From the NCBI RefSeq assembly GCF_030845995.1, contig NZ_CP132719.1:930001-994000 (forward strand): a stretch of 64,000 nt of DNA. Direction: 5' to 3'. The notes beneath the pieces were generated by a model. It made no database searches. It saw only the letters and a program-made list of their open reading frames with translations, and was not told the origin of the DNA. The DNA is from Geothrix sp. 21YS21S-4 (GTDB taxonomy: Bacteria; Acidobacteriota; Holophagae; Holophagales; Holophagaceae). The translations under genes were made by a program, and so were the position numbers. Below are positions 25,037-33,931 of the stretch, piece after piece. Numbering within the stretch: position 1 is the first letter of the stretch; the number at the start of each line of letters is the position of its first letter.

Positions 25037-25390
25037 CTACCGGGTTCCCCGGAGCGACCGGATCGGACTTTCTTCCCGGCTTCCGCCCGGCTGGTCGATC
25101 CGCGTCTTGCTGTGGACCATCCGGGTATCCGAGTCGAGGACGCACCGCCAGCCGCGCGTTTCGCCCGGGACGCGGAGATCCACCTCCCAGCCGCCGGAGG
25201 CCCCATTCAGCGGAATTCGGCGGGCCGTGACCGCCCGGCCCCCGGTCTCACGCTCGGCGATGGCCTTGGCTTCCTTGGCGCTCCGGATGGTGCCGGTGTT
25301 CTTTTTGGGGGATTTGGCGGTGCCGGCGCACAGGATAAGGGAAGGGACCGACGCCAGGAGGACGCCGAGGGCCAGGGAACGGGATCGCAT
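25037..25390 (-). CDS. Small secreted PepSY-like protein
   Basis: 117 residues. A signal peptide ends near CAGTA (residue 24). The mature part has a single PepSY-type unit: helix SAKEAKAIAERETGG, then two strands (WEVDLRVPG, WRCVLDSDTRMVHSK). PepSY domains often inhibit or modulate extracellular peptidases or sit in respiratory membrane proteins. No peptidase is adjacent. The ATG at 25390 is preceded by GGAG. The upstream GGDEF gene ends 44 bases away on the same strand. Confidence 0.68.
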   Translation of the reverse strand: MRSRSLALGVLLASVPSLILCAGTAKSPKKNTGTIRSAKEAKAIAERETGGRAVTARRIPLNGASGGWEVDLRVPGETRGWRCVLDSDTRMVHSKTRIDQPGGSREESPIRSLRGTR

Positions 25391-25434
25391 GAGGAGCTCC
25401 GGGGATTTGGGAGCATGGTACGGCGGATTTCGTC

Positions 25435-26612
25435 CTATTCGGCGAAGGAAAAGGTCTGCGTTCCCATCACCTGGTTCCGGCCTTCGGCCTTGGCGCGGTA
25501 CAGGGCCTGGTCCGCCGCGGCGAGGAGGGTGGGATAGTCCGCGGGGCCGTGACCCTCGTAGACGGCCACTCCGAGGCTGACCGTGAGGGGAATGGCCGCC
25601 CCATTCCACGCCACCGGTTGCCGCGCGAGCAGCTCCCGCAGCCGTTCGCCGGCGACGAGCGCCGTGGACTCGTCGGCTCCCGGCAGAAGGATGCAGAACC
25701 CTCCCCCCCGTAGCGGCCGAACAGGTCCGAAGGGCGCAATTGACTGCCGGCGAGGGCGGCGAAGTGGCGGAGCGCGGCGTCTCCGCCGCCATGGCCGTGG
25801 GCGTCGTTGAAGTCCTTGAAGTGATCCAGGTCGGCCATCAGGATGCCGCAGGGAATGCCCTGTCGTCGGCAGGTCCGCAGCAGCTTCTCCGCTTCGGCGT
25901 CGAGGGTCCGCCGGGTGAGAAGCCCCGTGAGGCCGTCCGTCCGCGCCGTCCGGCGGAGCTCCTCCACCAGGCGGTGGCTGAGGAGGATCGCCAGCCCCAG
26001 GGACTCGAAGGGCCCGAGCATCAGGGCGACGAAATACTGGGCGATGTGCATGCCGTGGAGCAGACTTTCGTGCCCCGGCCTCGCGGCCATCAGCCCGGCG
26101 GCGAAGAAGCCCGCTCCCAGGCAGGCGTCCGCCAGGAACAGGATGGACACCAGCCGCGTGCTGGCGGCCAGTCCCTTGGGCGCGTGGCGGTGGAGGGTCC
26201 AGGCCGTGGCGAGGCTCCAGAGGCTGCAGGTCACGATGACGTTGAGGGTGCGGATTTCGATGGATGGCCAGCCCCACAGAAAGAGGGCCTGGATGCCGAG
26301 AAACACGGCGAGAATCCCCGCCACGGAGACTCGGCGGCGCCCCGGGCGGCCGCAGAACTCCCGGACGCCGAGCCACGTGAACGCGTTGCCGAGGCACACC
26401 AGCCCGTTGCCCGCCACGACGGGCACGGCGTCCAGCACCGCGCCGCGCAGGCCGAGGAGGACGGTGGCGCCGGCGAGGAGCCACAGCGCCTGGATCCACT
26501 TCCGGAGGCCCGGTTGATCCCCCAGGAAGGCGCCCATGGCCGTGAACGCCAGGACGAGGGCCACGCTCACCGTGAAAGCGGCTGCCGCCAGGGTTTCCAG
26601 ATGGAAGGTCAT
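25435..26612 (-). pseudogene. Membrane GGDEF diguanylate cyclase with frameshift at the active-site motif
   Basis: The first frame runs from ATG 26612: about six membrane helices (LAAAAFTVSVALVLAFTAM onward), then a GGDEF domain (RTDGLTGLLTRRTLDAEAE, ADLDHFKDFNDAHGHGGGD). The product-inhibition site RPSD is five residues before the signature, as in active enzymes. At RYGG-E the frame breaks: the downstream part (FCILLPGADESTALVAGERL to the stop at 25435) is in the next frame. Adding one base after GGGGGGGAGG (minus strand, near 25700) restores GGEEF. Either the gene is dead, or this is a sequencing error beside a 7-base homopolymer. The intact protein would be about 391 residues and make c-di-GMP. 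Confidence 0.85.
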
Positions 26613-26620
26613 GCCGGGAC

Positions 26621-27676
26621 TCAGGCGCGGTAGAGCGCCGCGCCCCAGTGGAGGCCGGAGCCCAGGGCCGTGAATGCCACCAGCATTCCCGGCCGGATCT
26701 TTCCCTCTTCCCTGCACTCGTGGAACAGGATGGGCAGCGTCGCGGCGGTGGTGTTGCCGTAGCGCTCGATGTTGTGCGGGACCTTTTCGGGCGGAAGGCC
26801 CAGGGCTTTCTGGACGCCTTCGATGATCCGGAGGTTGGCTTGGTGGACCAGGACCAGGTCTAGCTCCTCCACGGCCACGCCCGCCTCCGCGCAGACCGCC
26901 CGCACCGCCTGGGGCATGAGGGTGACCGCGGACTTGAACACGTCCTTCCCGGCCATGAAGGGGAGGGTCTCCCCCGCCGCGATCTGCTCGGGCGTGACGA
27001 AGGGCCGCCGCTTGAAGCTGGCGCCCGTCATGGTGAGGACGCCCGCTCCCGTGCCGTCCGTGAAGAGGCGGGTCTTGAGAAGGCCGGTGCCTTCCTCCCG
27101 GGTTTCGATCACCACGGCCCCCGCTCCGTCCCCGAACAGGACCGTCCGGTCCCGGCTCAGCGTGTTCTCGGCGCGTTCGGCGTCGGTGATCTCGCGCGGG
27201 GAGCGGCCGATGAGCGTGTCCCATCCCAGGTGCCAGGGCATGAAGGGCGAATGCACCTCCGCGCCCACCAGCAGGATCCGGCGGTACCGACCGCTCTGGA
27301 GGAGCACGTCCGCCAGCTCCAGTCCGTAGAGGAATCCGCTGCACTGCTGGCGGAGGTCGAAGGTGGGGATGTTCGGGAGCCCGAGGGCTGCCTGGAGCAG
27401 AGGACCGTTGCCGGGAAGGAGGTAATCCGGCGTCATGGTGGCGAAGATGACCGCGTCGATGTCCTCGGGCCGGAGGCCGGCATCGGCCAGGGCTTGGCTG
27501 GCGGCGAGGACGCCCAGATCCGTCGAGCCCTGGCCGGGGTCGGCATAGCGCCGCTCCTCGATGCCGCTGCGGACGCGAATCCACTCATCCGAGGTATCCA
27601 TCAGTCGGGACAGGGCCTCATTGGTGACGACGTGCGGAGGCAGGCCGATCCCCGTTCCTGTGATGACGCTTCCCAT
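26621..27676 (-). CDS. fabH: 3-oxoacyl-ACP synthase III (FabH/KAS III)
   Basis: 351 residues. KAS III condenses an acyl-CoA with malonyl-ACP to start fatty-acid synthesis. The thiolase-fold catalytic triad is present: Cys in RQQCSGFLYGL, His in VLVHQANLRI and Asn in ERYGNTTAATLP. The N-terminal GTGIGLPPHVVTNEAL and the C-terminal GSGLHWGAALYR segments are typical. No acp, fabD or plsX genes adjoin it, so it may serve as a second, specialised KAS III. The insertion around WHLGWDTLIGRSPREITDAE is longer than in E. coli FabH and resembles BioZ/DpsC-like or alkane/olefin-type relatives; I cannot choose. It is co-directional with the GGDEF gene (eight-base gap). Confidence 0.88.
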   Translation of the reverse strand: MGSVITGTGIGLPPHVVTNEALSRLMDTSDEWIRVRSGIEERRYADPGQGSTDLGVLAASQALADAGLRPEDIDAVIFATMTPDYLLPGNGPLLQAALGLPNIPTFDLRQQCSGFLYGLELADVLLQSGRYRRILLVGAEVHSPFMPWHLGWDTLIGRSPREITDAERAENTLSRDRTVLFGDGAGAVVIETREEGTGLLKTRLFTDGTGAGVLTMTGASFKRRPFVTPEQIAAGETLPFMAGKDVFKSAVTLMPQAVRAVCAEAGVAVEELDLVLVHQANLRIIEGVQKALGLPPEKVPHNIERYGNTTAATLPILFHECREEGKIRPGMLVAFTALGSGLHWGAALYRA

Positions 27677-27741
27677 GCGGGCTCCTGGCGTGAGGCAAGA
27701 GCCCAGGATAACGGAAAGGGAAAGGCCGCCTGGCTGGGGCG

Positions 27742-28518
27742 CTATCGGGCGGTTTCGCAGGCTTCCGGAACTTCCCCGACGAAGGCATAGCCTTGGCCGT
27801 GCCGGGCCTGGATCGGAAGGGGGACGTCGGGGCTGGCCTTCCGGACTTTGGCGCGGAGGCGACTGAGCATGGTTTCCATCCGGCGCATGGCGTACATGTC
27901 CGGAACCTGCTCCAGCGCCCGGGACAGCCGCTCCCGCGGGATGACGGTTCCCGGTTCCTGGAAGAGAGGGGCCAGAAAGCGGAGTTCGTTGTCGGTGAGC
28001 GCCACGCTGGCTCCCGAAGGCGTCCGCAGGGCGGATCGCAGGACGTCGAGCTGCCAGTCGGCAGAGGCCGGGGCCGATCGATTCAATCGGAGCCGCCGCT
28101 GGAGGCCCCCCATGGCCGAGACCAGTTCGCGCAGGTCCACCGGCTTGGTAAAGTAGAGATCGGCGCCGCAGTCCAGGCCCTGGATCCGGTCGTCCATCTG
28201 GTCCCGGGCGGTGAGCATCACGATCCCGAGATGAGGGCGCTCCCGATGGAGGCGGGCCGCGATGGAATAGCCGTCTTCGCCGGGAAGGCCGATGTCCAGG
28301 ATGAGGATGTCGGGGTCGTGCGAGGCCAGATAGGCCGTGAGCGCCGCGCCATCGGGCACGCCGTGGACCCGGATGCGATAGGTCCCCAGTCCCGCCACCA
28401 GGTGATGGCGGGTGAGGGCGTGGTCCTCGCAGACCACCACGGACAGCTCCTGGTCCGGAGTGGGGCGGGAGATATCGGGTTGAGGTTCGCGGGAGGTCAT
28501 CATGGCCGGCTCTTCCAT
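27742..28518 (-). CDS. OmpR/PhoB-type response regulator
   Basis: 258 residues. The receiver domain (residues ~28-140) has an acidic pocket VVVCEDHAL, phospho-acceptor in ILILDIGLPGEDG, Thr in VMLTARD and Lys in YFTKPVDL. The C-terminal winged helix (~155-250) ends with the usual RHGQGYAFVG strand pair. No histidine kinase gene adjoins it. Starts at 28518, 28503 and 28500 are all possible; the longest is listed. It is transcribed away from the giant repeat lipoprotein, with a 255-base AT-rich intergenic region between, so it could control that gene; that is inference. Confidence 0.87.
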   Translation of the reverse strand: MEEPAMMTSREPQPDISRPTPDQELSVVVCEDHALTRHHLVAGLGTYRIRVHGVPDGAALTAYLASHDPDILILDIGLPGEDGYSIAARLHRERPHLGIVMLTARDQMDDRIQGLDCGADLYFTKPVDLRELVSAMGGLQRRLRLNRSAPASADWQLDVLRSALRTPSGASVALTDNELRFLAPLFQEPGTVIPRERLSRALEQVPDMYAMRRMETMLSRLRAKVRKASPDVPLPIQARHGQGYAFVGEVPEACETAR

Positions 28519-28773
28519 CGCTGGGCCTGGTCCGGGCCGTTCTGAAGTGTACCAATCTCTCTCTTATTCGGGCGGGAGGGCCTGCGGGGCATCACGGTAT
28601 TTTACCGTTTTCTATCCTGACTCTTACCTCTTCAGTATAAACGCAGTAAACGCGAAGATTGGCGTTCTGCCTGTGAGAAAGTGTGAGGAAAAGGTGATCC
28701 CGAATTACCCAAACTAAAAAAGTCCTACGGCCTTTCCGATCGAGATGCATTGCGCTACGTCCAGGAGCACCCC
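28519..28773. other. AT-rich divergent intergenic region with candidate regulatory elements
   Basis: This gap has no gene. By eye it is much richer in A/T than the coding DNA. It holds a small palindrome ACGGTA-TTT-TACCGT followed by TTTTC (28594-28612), and a near-direct repeat CAGTATAAACGC / CAGTAAACGC (about 28636-28657). An A-rich stretch follows (AAACTAAAAAAG, about 28713). An AGGAG site lies before the 28774 start. No c-di-GMP riboswitch core could be recognised. It is a plausible target for the divergently encoded regulator. Confidence 0.5.
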
Positions 28774-31700
28774 ATGCGTTTTCCCGCCAAACCCCTGCAG
28801 CTGACTCTCGCTTTGGCCCTTTCCGCTTCGGTGGTGGGATCCCTCGGCTGCACGAGCAGCTCGTGGTGCGCCGACTGCGACAAGGCGACCCCCATCATGG
28901 GGCTGAATTATCAGCCCACCAATACCTACGGAACGGGCACGGCCATCGCCGTGAATCCGCCCAATCCCTCCGGGGGAACGCCGGCGCTCTATGAAGTGGT
29001 GTCGGGAACCCTTCCCCCCGGTCTGACGCTGGACCCGGCCACGGGCCGGATCACCGGCACCCCGACCGCGCCCGGCGTCTACGCCATCACCATCCGGGCG
29101 ACCAACGGTGCCAACGTCGCCACCCAGACCATCGAGATCGTCGTCGCGTCTTCGCTGCCGCTGGTCGTGGAATATCCCACGCCCCAGACCTTCCCCGCCG
29201 CAGCGGCGATCGATCCCCAGGCCCCGATCCTGGTGGAGGGGACGCCTGGCATCAGCACGTCCTACGCCGTGACGGGGGGGACCCTGCCCGCGGGTCTCAT
29301 GCTGAACGCGGATGGCAGCATCACGGGAACGCCCACCGCTCCCGGCATCTATTCCTTCACTGTGACAGCCACCAACGGGGCCCGCACGGCTTCGGAGACG
29401 CTCGCCTATACCATTACCCCCGCCGGCAGCCTGGGTCTCGCCTATGGGACGCCCCGCACCTTCCTCGTGGGGACCGCGGTGCCCACCCAGCCCGCCACCC
29501 TGATCAATCAGACTCCCGGGATCACCAGCAGCTATGCCGTCACTTCGGGCAGCTTCCCGGCGGGACTCACGCTCAACCCCTCCACCGGCGACATCACCGG
29601 AACGCCCAGCGCCATCGGCTCCTATACCTTCGTGGTGACGGCGACCAACGGCAGCCGCTCCATCCAGTCGAGCGTCACCTACATCGTGACTCCGACCGTC
29701 GCCGTCACGCTGAGCTATCCCACTCCGCGGACCTTCATCGCCGCCACGGCCATCTCCGCCCAGGCGCCGACCCTCACCAACCTCACCCCGGGTGTCGTCA
29801 CCACCTTCGTGGTATCGGGCGGCACCTTGCCCGCTGGACTGACGCTGAATGCCGACGGCACCATCAGCGGCACGCCGACCACGCCGGGCGTGTCCACCTT
29901 CAGCGTGACCGCCACCAACGGGGCCCGGACTGCGGTTTCCAGCCAGACCTACATCGTGACCTCCGCATCCGCGATGACCGTGAGCTATCCCTCGCCCCAG
30001 ACCTTCGTCGCCGGGACGGCCATTTCCGGTCAGGCGCCCACCCTGGGCAATGTCACCCCCGGACTCACCACCACGTATGCATTGACCTCCGGCACGCTGC
30101 CTGCGGGCCTGACGCTCAATGCCGACGGCACCATCACCGGCACGCCCACCACTTCCGGCGTCTACAGCTTCACCGTGACCGCCACGAACGGCGCCCGGAC
30201 GGCCGCCATCACTCCGAGTTACATCGTCACTCCCGCCGCGCCTCTGACGGTGGACTACGGCACCCCTGGCCCCTTCACGGCCGGCGGACCCATCAGCCTC
30301 CCAGCGCCCGCCGTGACCAACCCCACTCCCGGACTGACCACGACCTACGCCGTGACCTCGGGCACCCTGCCTCCGGGAGTTACGCTGAACGCCGACGGCA
30401 CCCTCACCGGAACGCCCACCACCCCCGGCGTCTACAACTTCACCGTGACCGCCACCAATGGAGGCCGAACGGCGACTTCGACGCTGAGCTTCGTGGTGCC
30501 TCCTGCGGCGGCTCTGACGGTGGGCTACACCACGCCCCAGACCTTCACGGCCGGAACCCCCATCACCGCCCAGAGCCCCAGCGTCGCCAATGAGACGCCG
30601 GGAGTGACCACCACGTATGCAGTGACCTCCGGGGCTCTGCCGGCCGGGTTGACGCTCAACGCCGATGGCACCCTCACGGGAACCGCGACGGCAGCCGGCG
30701 TCTACGCCTTTACCATCATGGCGACCAACGGGACCCGCACCGCCACCGCCAGCCCCACCTATATCGTGACCCCTGCAGCGGCTCTTGCTGCAAGTTATTC
30801 CACGCCTCAGACCTTCACGGCGGGAACGCTCATCACGGGGCAGATTCCCAGCGTCGCCAATGAAACTCCCGGCCTGACCACCACCTATGCGCTGACTGGC
30901 GGGGCTCTGCCCGCAGGGCTGACGCTGAATGCCGACGGGAGCATCACGGGGACGCCCACGGTTCCCGGCGTCTACAGCTTCGCCGTGACCGCCACCAATG
31001 GCGCTCGGACAGCCCTCGCTTCCTCGAGCTACACCGTCACGCCCGCCGCGGCATTGACGGTCAGCTACACCACGCCCCAGACCTTCCCCGCCAACACCAT
31101 GATCGCCGCCCAGTCGCCCACCATCGGCAACGCCACACCCGGCGTCAGCACCACCTATGCGGTGACCAGCGGTACCCTCCCGACCGGCCTGACCCTGAAT
31201 GCCGACGGCACCATCACGGGGATCCCCACTGCGCCGGGTACCTACGCTTTCACTGTGACCGCGACCAACGGAACGCGCACGGCGACGGGCAATGCGAGCT
31301 ACACCATCAATGTGGCGGCTCCCACCTCCGTGAATTACGCCACTCCCGTCACGTATACCTCCGGATTCGCCATTCCGCAGAATTCCCCTTCGCCTTCGGG
31401 CGGAACGCCCAGCAGCTATACGGTGGGGGGCGGCAGTCTTCCGCCGGGGTTGACCCTCGATCCCAATACGGGCGTCATCAGCGGGACTCCCACGGCGTCG
31501 GGTTCCTTCTCGGTCACCATCAATGCCACCAATACGGCCGGCGGCGTGAACCAGACCTTGTCCATCACCGTGCTCCAGGCGATGTCGGCTTCGTTCTCCG
31601 CGAACCCCTCCCTCGTGTCGGTGGGCCAGTCCTCCTCCCTCACGCCGCTTTTCTCCGGCGGAACCGGGACGGTGGATCAGAGCATCGGTGCAGTCACGTC

Positions 31701-33891
31701 CGGCGGTGGTATTCCCACCGGCGTCTATTCCGGCACCGGCACCTACACCTACACGCTGACGGTGGTGAATTCCGCGGGCGCCACGCTGACCCGCACGGCC
31801 GTCGTCACGGTGGTGAACGCTCCAGTGAATTCCGTCGACATCAACGTCCCCAGTGGGGGAACCACTACCACCGTCAACAACCCCAGTGATCCTCTCAATG
31901 GCCTCACCGTGACCGTGCCCAACCAGGGCTCGGCGGTATGCAATCCCACCACCCTCACCGTCACCCGCGAGGTCGGCCAGTCGCTTCCCGGGTCGCTCGC
32001 CACGGGCGTGATCGCCGTGTCCGATCCCTGGACCTTCAGCAGCACGGTCGGCTATCCCTTCCGGATTCCCATCACCGTCACGCTGCCCTACGACAACAGC
32101 TCCCTTTCGGGCAGCGACCTCCCCGTGCCCTTCTATTGGGACCCTGCCTACGCCAAGTGGGTGTCCACGGGCTTCAAGTCCATCGATACCACCAACCACC
32201 TCGTGACTTTCACGACCCTCCTGCCCGGTCAGTACGCGGTTCTCGCCATTCCCGGCCTCAGCGGTGCCCTCTCCACCCAGAGCCTCGGCTTCGCCAACGG
32301 GACGGACAGCTGGTTCCAGCCCAACCAGGGTGTCTTTGACATCCCCGGCAGCGCGGGCCTTGGCATGAGCTCCTTCGCCTCCTGGTATTTCAACTTCAAG
32401 AAGAGCTCCAACGGGAACGCCGGACTCTTCTCGCAGTTCCTCCAGGGCGTTGCGAATTCCGCGGCGGACGACGTCAACGCCCGCGCCCTCATCAGCCGCC
32501 TGGGCAATGGCACCCTGGAGAGTTGGAACCAGCTCTGGACGCAGGGCGCCTATTCCCTCACCAACGTCCAGACCGGCCTGGCGCTCATCACCGGCCTGCG
32601 GGTCACCGGTCAGCCCCAGATCTTCTTCATGAGCGAAGCCCGTCCCGCGACGGACAACGCCATGGCCACCCTCATCACCGGTTATGACCTTTCCACGAAC
32701 AAGTTCGGGGTGCTCGATCCCAACTATCCCGGAATGCCCCTCACCATCACCTGGAACAGCGGCACGGGAGCCTTCACTTCCTACGATCGCGCCGCCGGTT
32801 ACGTGCCCACCTTCACTCAGTACGCTTTCGATGGCCAGACCAGCATCCACCGCCTGTCCGACTATGAGCGGGTGTTCAACGGCACCAACGAAGGCTGGAC
32901 GAACCCGCCCTACGCCACCATCGCCGTCGCGGACGTCTCCGCGGTGACGACGCCCACCAGCGGTACCTACAGTGTTCCGAGTGCCTCCAACGTGACGGTC
33001 AGCGGTTCGGTCACCAACGGGGACATTAACGCGAGCCACATCTACTGGAGCCAGAACGGCGGCGCCAAGACTCCGGTCGCACTTTCCTCCGGGGCCTTCA
33101 GCTTCACGATTCCCGCATTGGCGGATCCCTACGGCACCCGCATCTCCCTGGAGACCACGGCCAATCCCTGCGATCCCACCTTCGCGTCGACGGGCTATAC
33201 GGAGTTCAATGCGAAGGAGACGGGACGGACGCCCTGGTTCCCCAACATCTGCTTTGAATCAGGATCCACCAATCCCTGGACTCTTCAGCAGGGTGGGAAC
33301 TCTGGTATAGGCTATCCCGCTTCGGTGTCGTGGAATCCTTCCGGCGATCTCAACAACTATGCGATCAGTTGGACTGGTGGCAGCGTCGATAGCGCCATTG
33401 TGAACGTAGGCAATGACGCCAATGTGCCCTCCATCTCGCAGGTCTACGACGGCACCAGTGCGTTCCGTGTGAACAACGCGGCGACGGGGGCCCACATCAG
33501 CCGCCTCTATCAGACGATCACCGTGCCCATGGACGTGAGTTGGCCCAAGCTCAGCTTCTTCTGGGCCGCCGTCATGCAGAATGCGGGACACAGTGCCGAC
33601 CAGCAGCCCTTCGTGGACATCCTGGTGGAGGACATGAGTGTCACCAGTGGGGGCATTCCTGAAGTGGTCTACTACAAGCACTTCTATGCCAATGATCCCA
33701 GCTATCCGGGATGGATTCCCGGGAACGGTGCCGGCGCCACGCAGTGGTATGGCATCAACTGGCAGCAAGTCACCCTGGCCAACCTCATCGCTCGGAAGGG
33801 ACACAACCTCCGAATTCTCATCATGGCGGCTGACTGCAACCAGGGCGGCCACGGCGGCTATGCCTACCTCGACGGCGTGAGCTGCAACTGA
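28774..33891 (+). CDS. Giant Ig-like (He_PIG) repeat lipoprotein with degenerate papain-like C-terminal domain
   Basis: 1705 residues. The ATG at 28774 has AGGAG eight bases upstream; a TTG at 28750 is in frame but weaker. The signal peptide ends at SLGC, a lipobox-like site. Ten He_PIG putative-Ig domains follow (LPAGLTLNADGTITGTPT-type cores), of which eight are near-identical 90-residue units. Next come two less regular beta domains (~910-1120). Then a region (~1165-1380) looks like a cysteine-peptidase fold (GMSSFASWYF, LITGYDLSTNKFGVLDP), but with the expected Cys and His replaced by Leu and Asn. The last ~250 residues are a beta-sandwich. It is predicted to be surface-exposed, perhaps adhesive. 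An OmpA-family gene follows 40 bases later. Confidence 0.82.
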   Translation: MRFPAKPLQLTLALALSASVVGSLGCTSSSWCADCDKATPIMGLNYQPTNTYGTGTAIAVNPPNPSGGTPALYEVVSGTLPPGLTLDPATGRITGTPTAPGVYAITIRATNGANVATQTIEIVVASSLPLVVEYPTPQTFPAAAAIDPQAPILVEGTPGISTSYAVTGGTLPAGLMLNADGSITGTPTAPGIYSFTVTATNGARTASETLAYTITPAGSLGLAYGTPRTFLVGTAVPTQPATLINQTPGITSSYAVTSGSFPAGLTLNPSTGDITGTPSAIGSYTFVVTATNGSRSIQSSVTYIVTPTVAVTLSYPTPRTFIAATAISAQAPTLTNLTPGVVTTFVVSGGTLPAGLTLNADGTISGTPTTPGVSTFSVTATNGARTAVSSQTYIVTSASAMTVSYPSPQTFVAGTAISGQAPTLGNVTPGLTTTYALTSGTLPAGLTLNADGTITGTPTTSGVYSFTVTATNGARTAAITPSYIVTPAAPLTVDYGTPGPFTAGGPISLPAPAVTNPTPGLTTTYAVTSGTLPPGVTLNADGTLTGTPTTPGVYNFTVTATNGGRTATSTLSFVVPPAAALTVGYTTPQTFTAGTPITAQSPSVANETPGVTTTYAVTSGALPAGLTLNADGTLTGTATAAGVYAFTIMATNGTRTATASPTYIVTPAAALAASYSTPQTFTAGTLITGQIPSVANETPGLTTTYALTGGALPAGLTLNADGSITGTPTVPGVYSFAVTATNGARTALASSSYTVTPAAALTVSYTTPQTFPANTMIAAQSPTIGNATPGVSTTYAVTSGTLPTGLTLNADGTITGIPTAPGTYAFTVTATNGTRTATGNASYTINVAAPTSVNYATPVTYTSGFAIPQNSPSPSGGTPSSYTVGGGSLPPGLTLDPNTGVISGTPTASGSFSVTINATNTAGGVNQTLSITVLQAMSASFSANPSLVSVGQSSSLTPLFSGGTGTVDQSIGAVTSGGGIPTGVYSGTGTYTYTLTVVNSAGATLTRTAVVTVVNAPVNSVDINVPSGGTTTTVNNPSDPLNGLTVTVPNQGSAVCNPTTLTVTREVGQSLPGSLATGVIAVSDPWTFSSTVGYPFRIPITVTLPYDNSSLSGSDLPVPFYWDPAYAKWVSTGFKSIDTTNHLVTFTTLLPGQYAVLAIPGLSGALSTQSLGFANGTDSWFQPNQGVFDIPGSAGLGMSSFASWYFNFKKSSNGNAGLFSQFLQGVANSAADDVNARALISRLGNGTLESWNQLWTQGAYSLTNVQTGLALITGLRVTGQPQIFFMSEARPATDNAMATLITGYDLSTNKFGVLDPNYPGMPLTITWNSGTGAFTSYDRAAGYVPTFTQYAFDGQTSIHRLSDYERVFNGTNEGWTNPPYATIAVADVSAVTTPTSGTYSVPSASNVTVSGSVTNGDINASHIYWSQNGGAKTPVALSSGAFSFTIPALADPYGTRISLETTANPCDPTFASTGYTEFNAKETGRTPWFPNICFESGSTNPWTLQQGGNSGIGYPASVSWNPSGDLNNYAISWTGGSVDSAIVNVGNDANVPSISQVYDGTSAFRVNNAATGAHISRLYQTITVPMDVSWPKLSFFWAAVMQNAGHSADQQPFVDILVEDMSVTSGGIPEVVYYKHFYANDPSYPGWIPGNGAGATQWYGINWQQVTLANLIARKGHNLRILIMAADCNQGGHGGYAYLDGVSCN
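29161..31323 (+). repeat. Eight tandem 270-bp coding repeats (90 aa each)
   Basis: Units begin at 29161, 29431, 29704, 29974, 30244, 30514, 30784 and 31054, ending at 31323. The period is 270 bases, except one of 273. Each encodes one He_PIG domain with shared words TPQTF, TTYAVTSGTLPAGLTLNADG and VTATNGARTA. A more divergent domain lies on each side. Constant length with drifted sequence indicates old tandem duplication kept in register. Confidence 0.92.
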
Positions 33892-33931
33892 TCCTTCCGA
33901 CGGACCACTCTTTCGATTCCCAGGAATTCCC

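Noticed and set aside
28519-28773. c-di-GMP riboswitch before the giant lipoprotein
   Set aside because: The conserved core around the GACGCAAAGCC-type segment and tetraloop receptor was not found.
29161-31323. CRISPR-like periodicity
   Set aside because: The period is 270 bp in a protein-coding frame with no unique spacers; it is a protein-domain repeat.
28714-33039. A 1441-residue open frame on the minus strand
   Set aside because: It is the antisense shadow of the 270-bp repeat gene; the Gly/Arg/His-rich low-complexity translation has no family features, and the + frame has a signal peptide and known domains.
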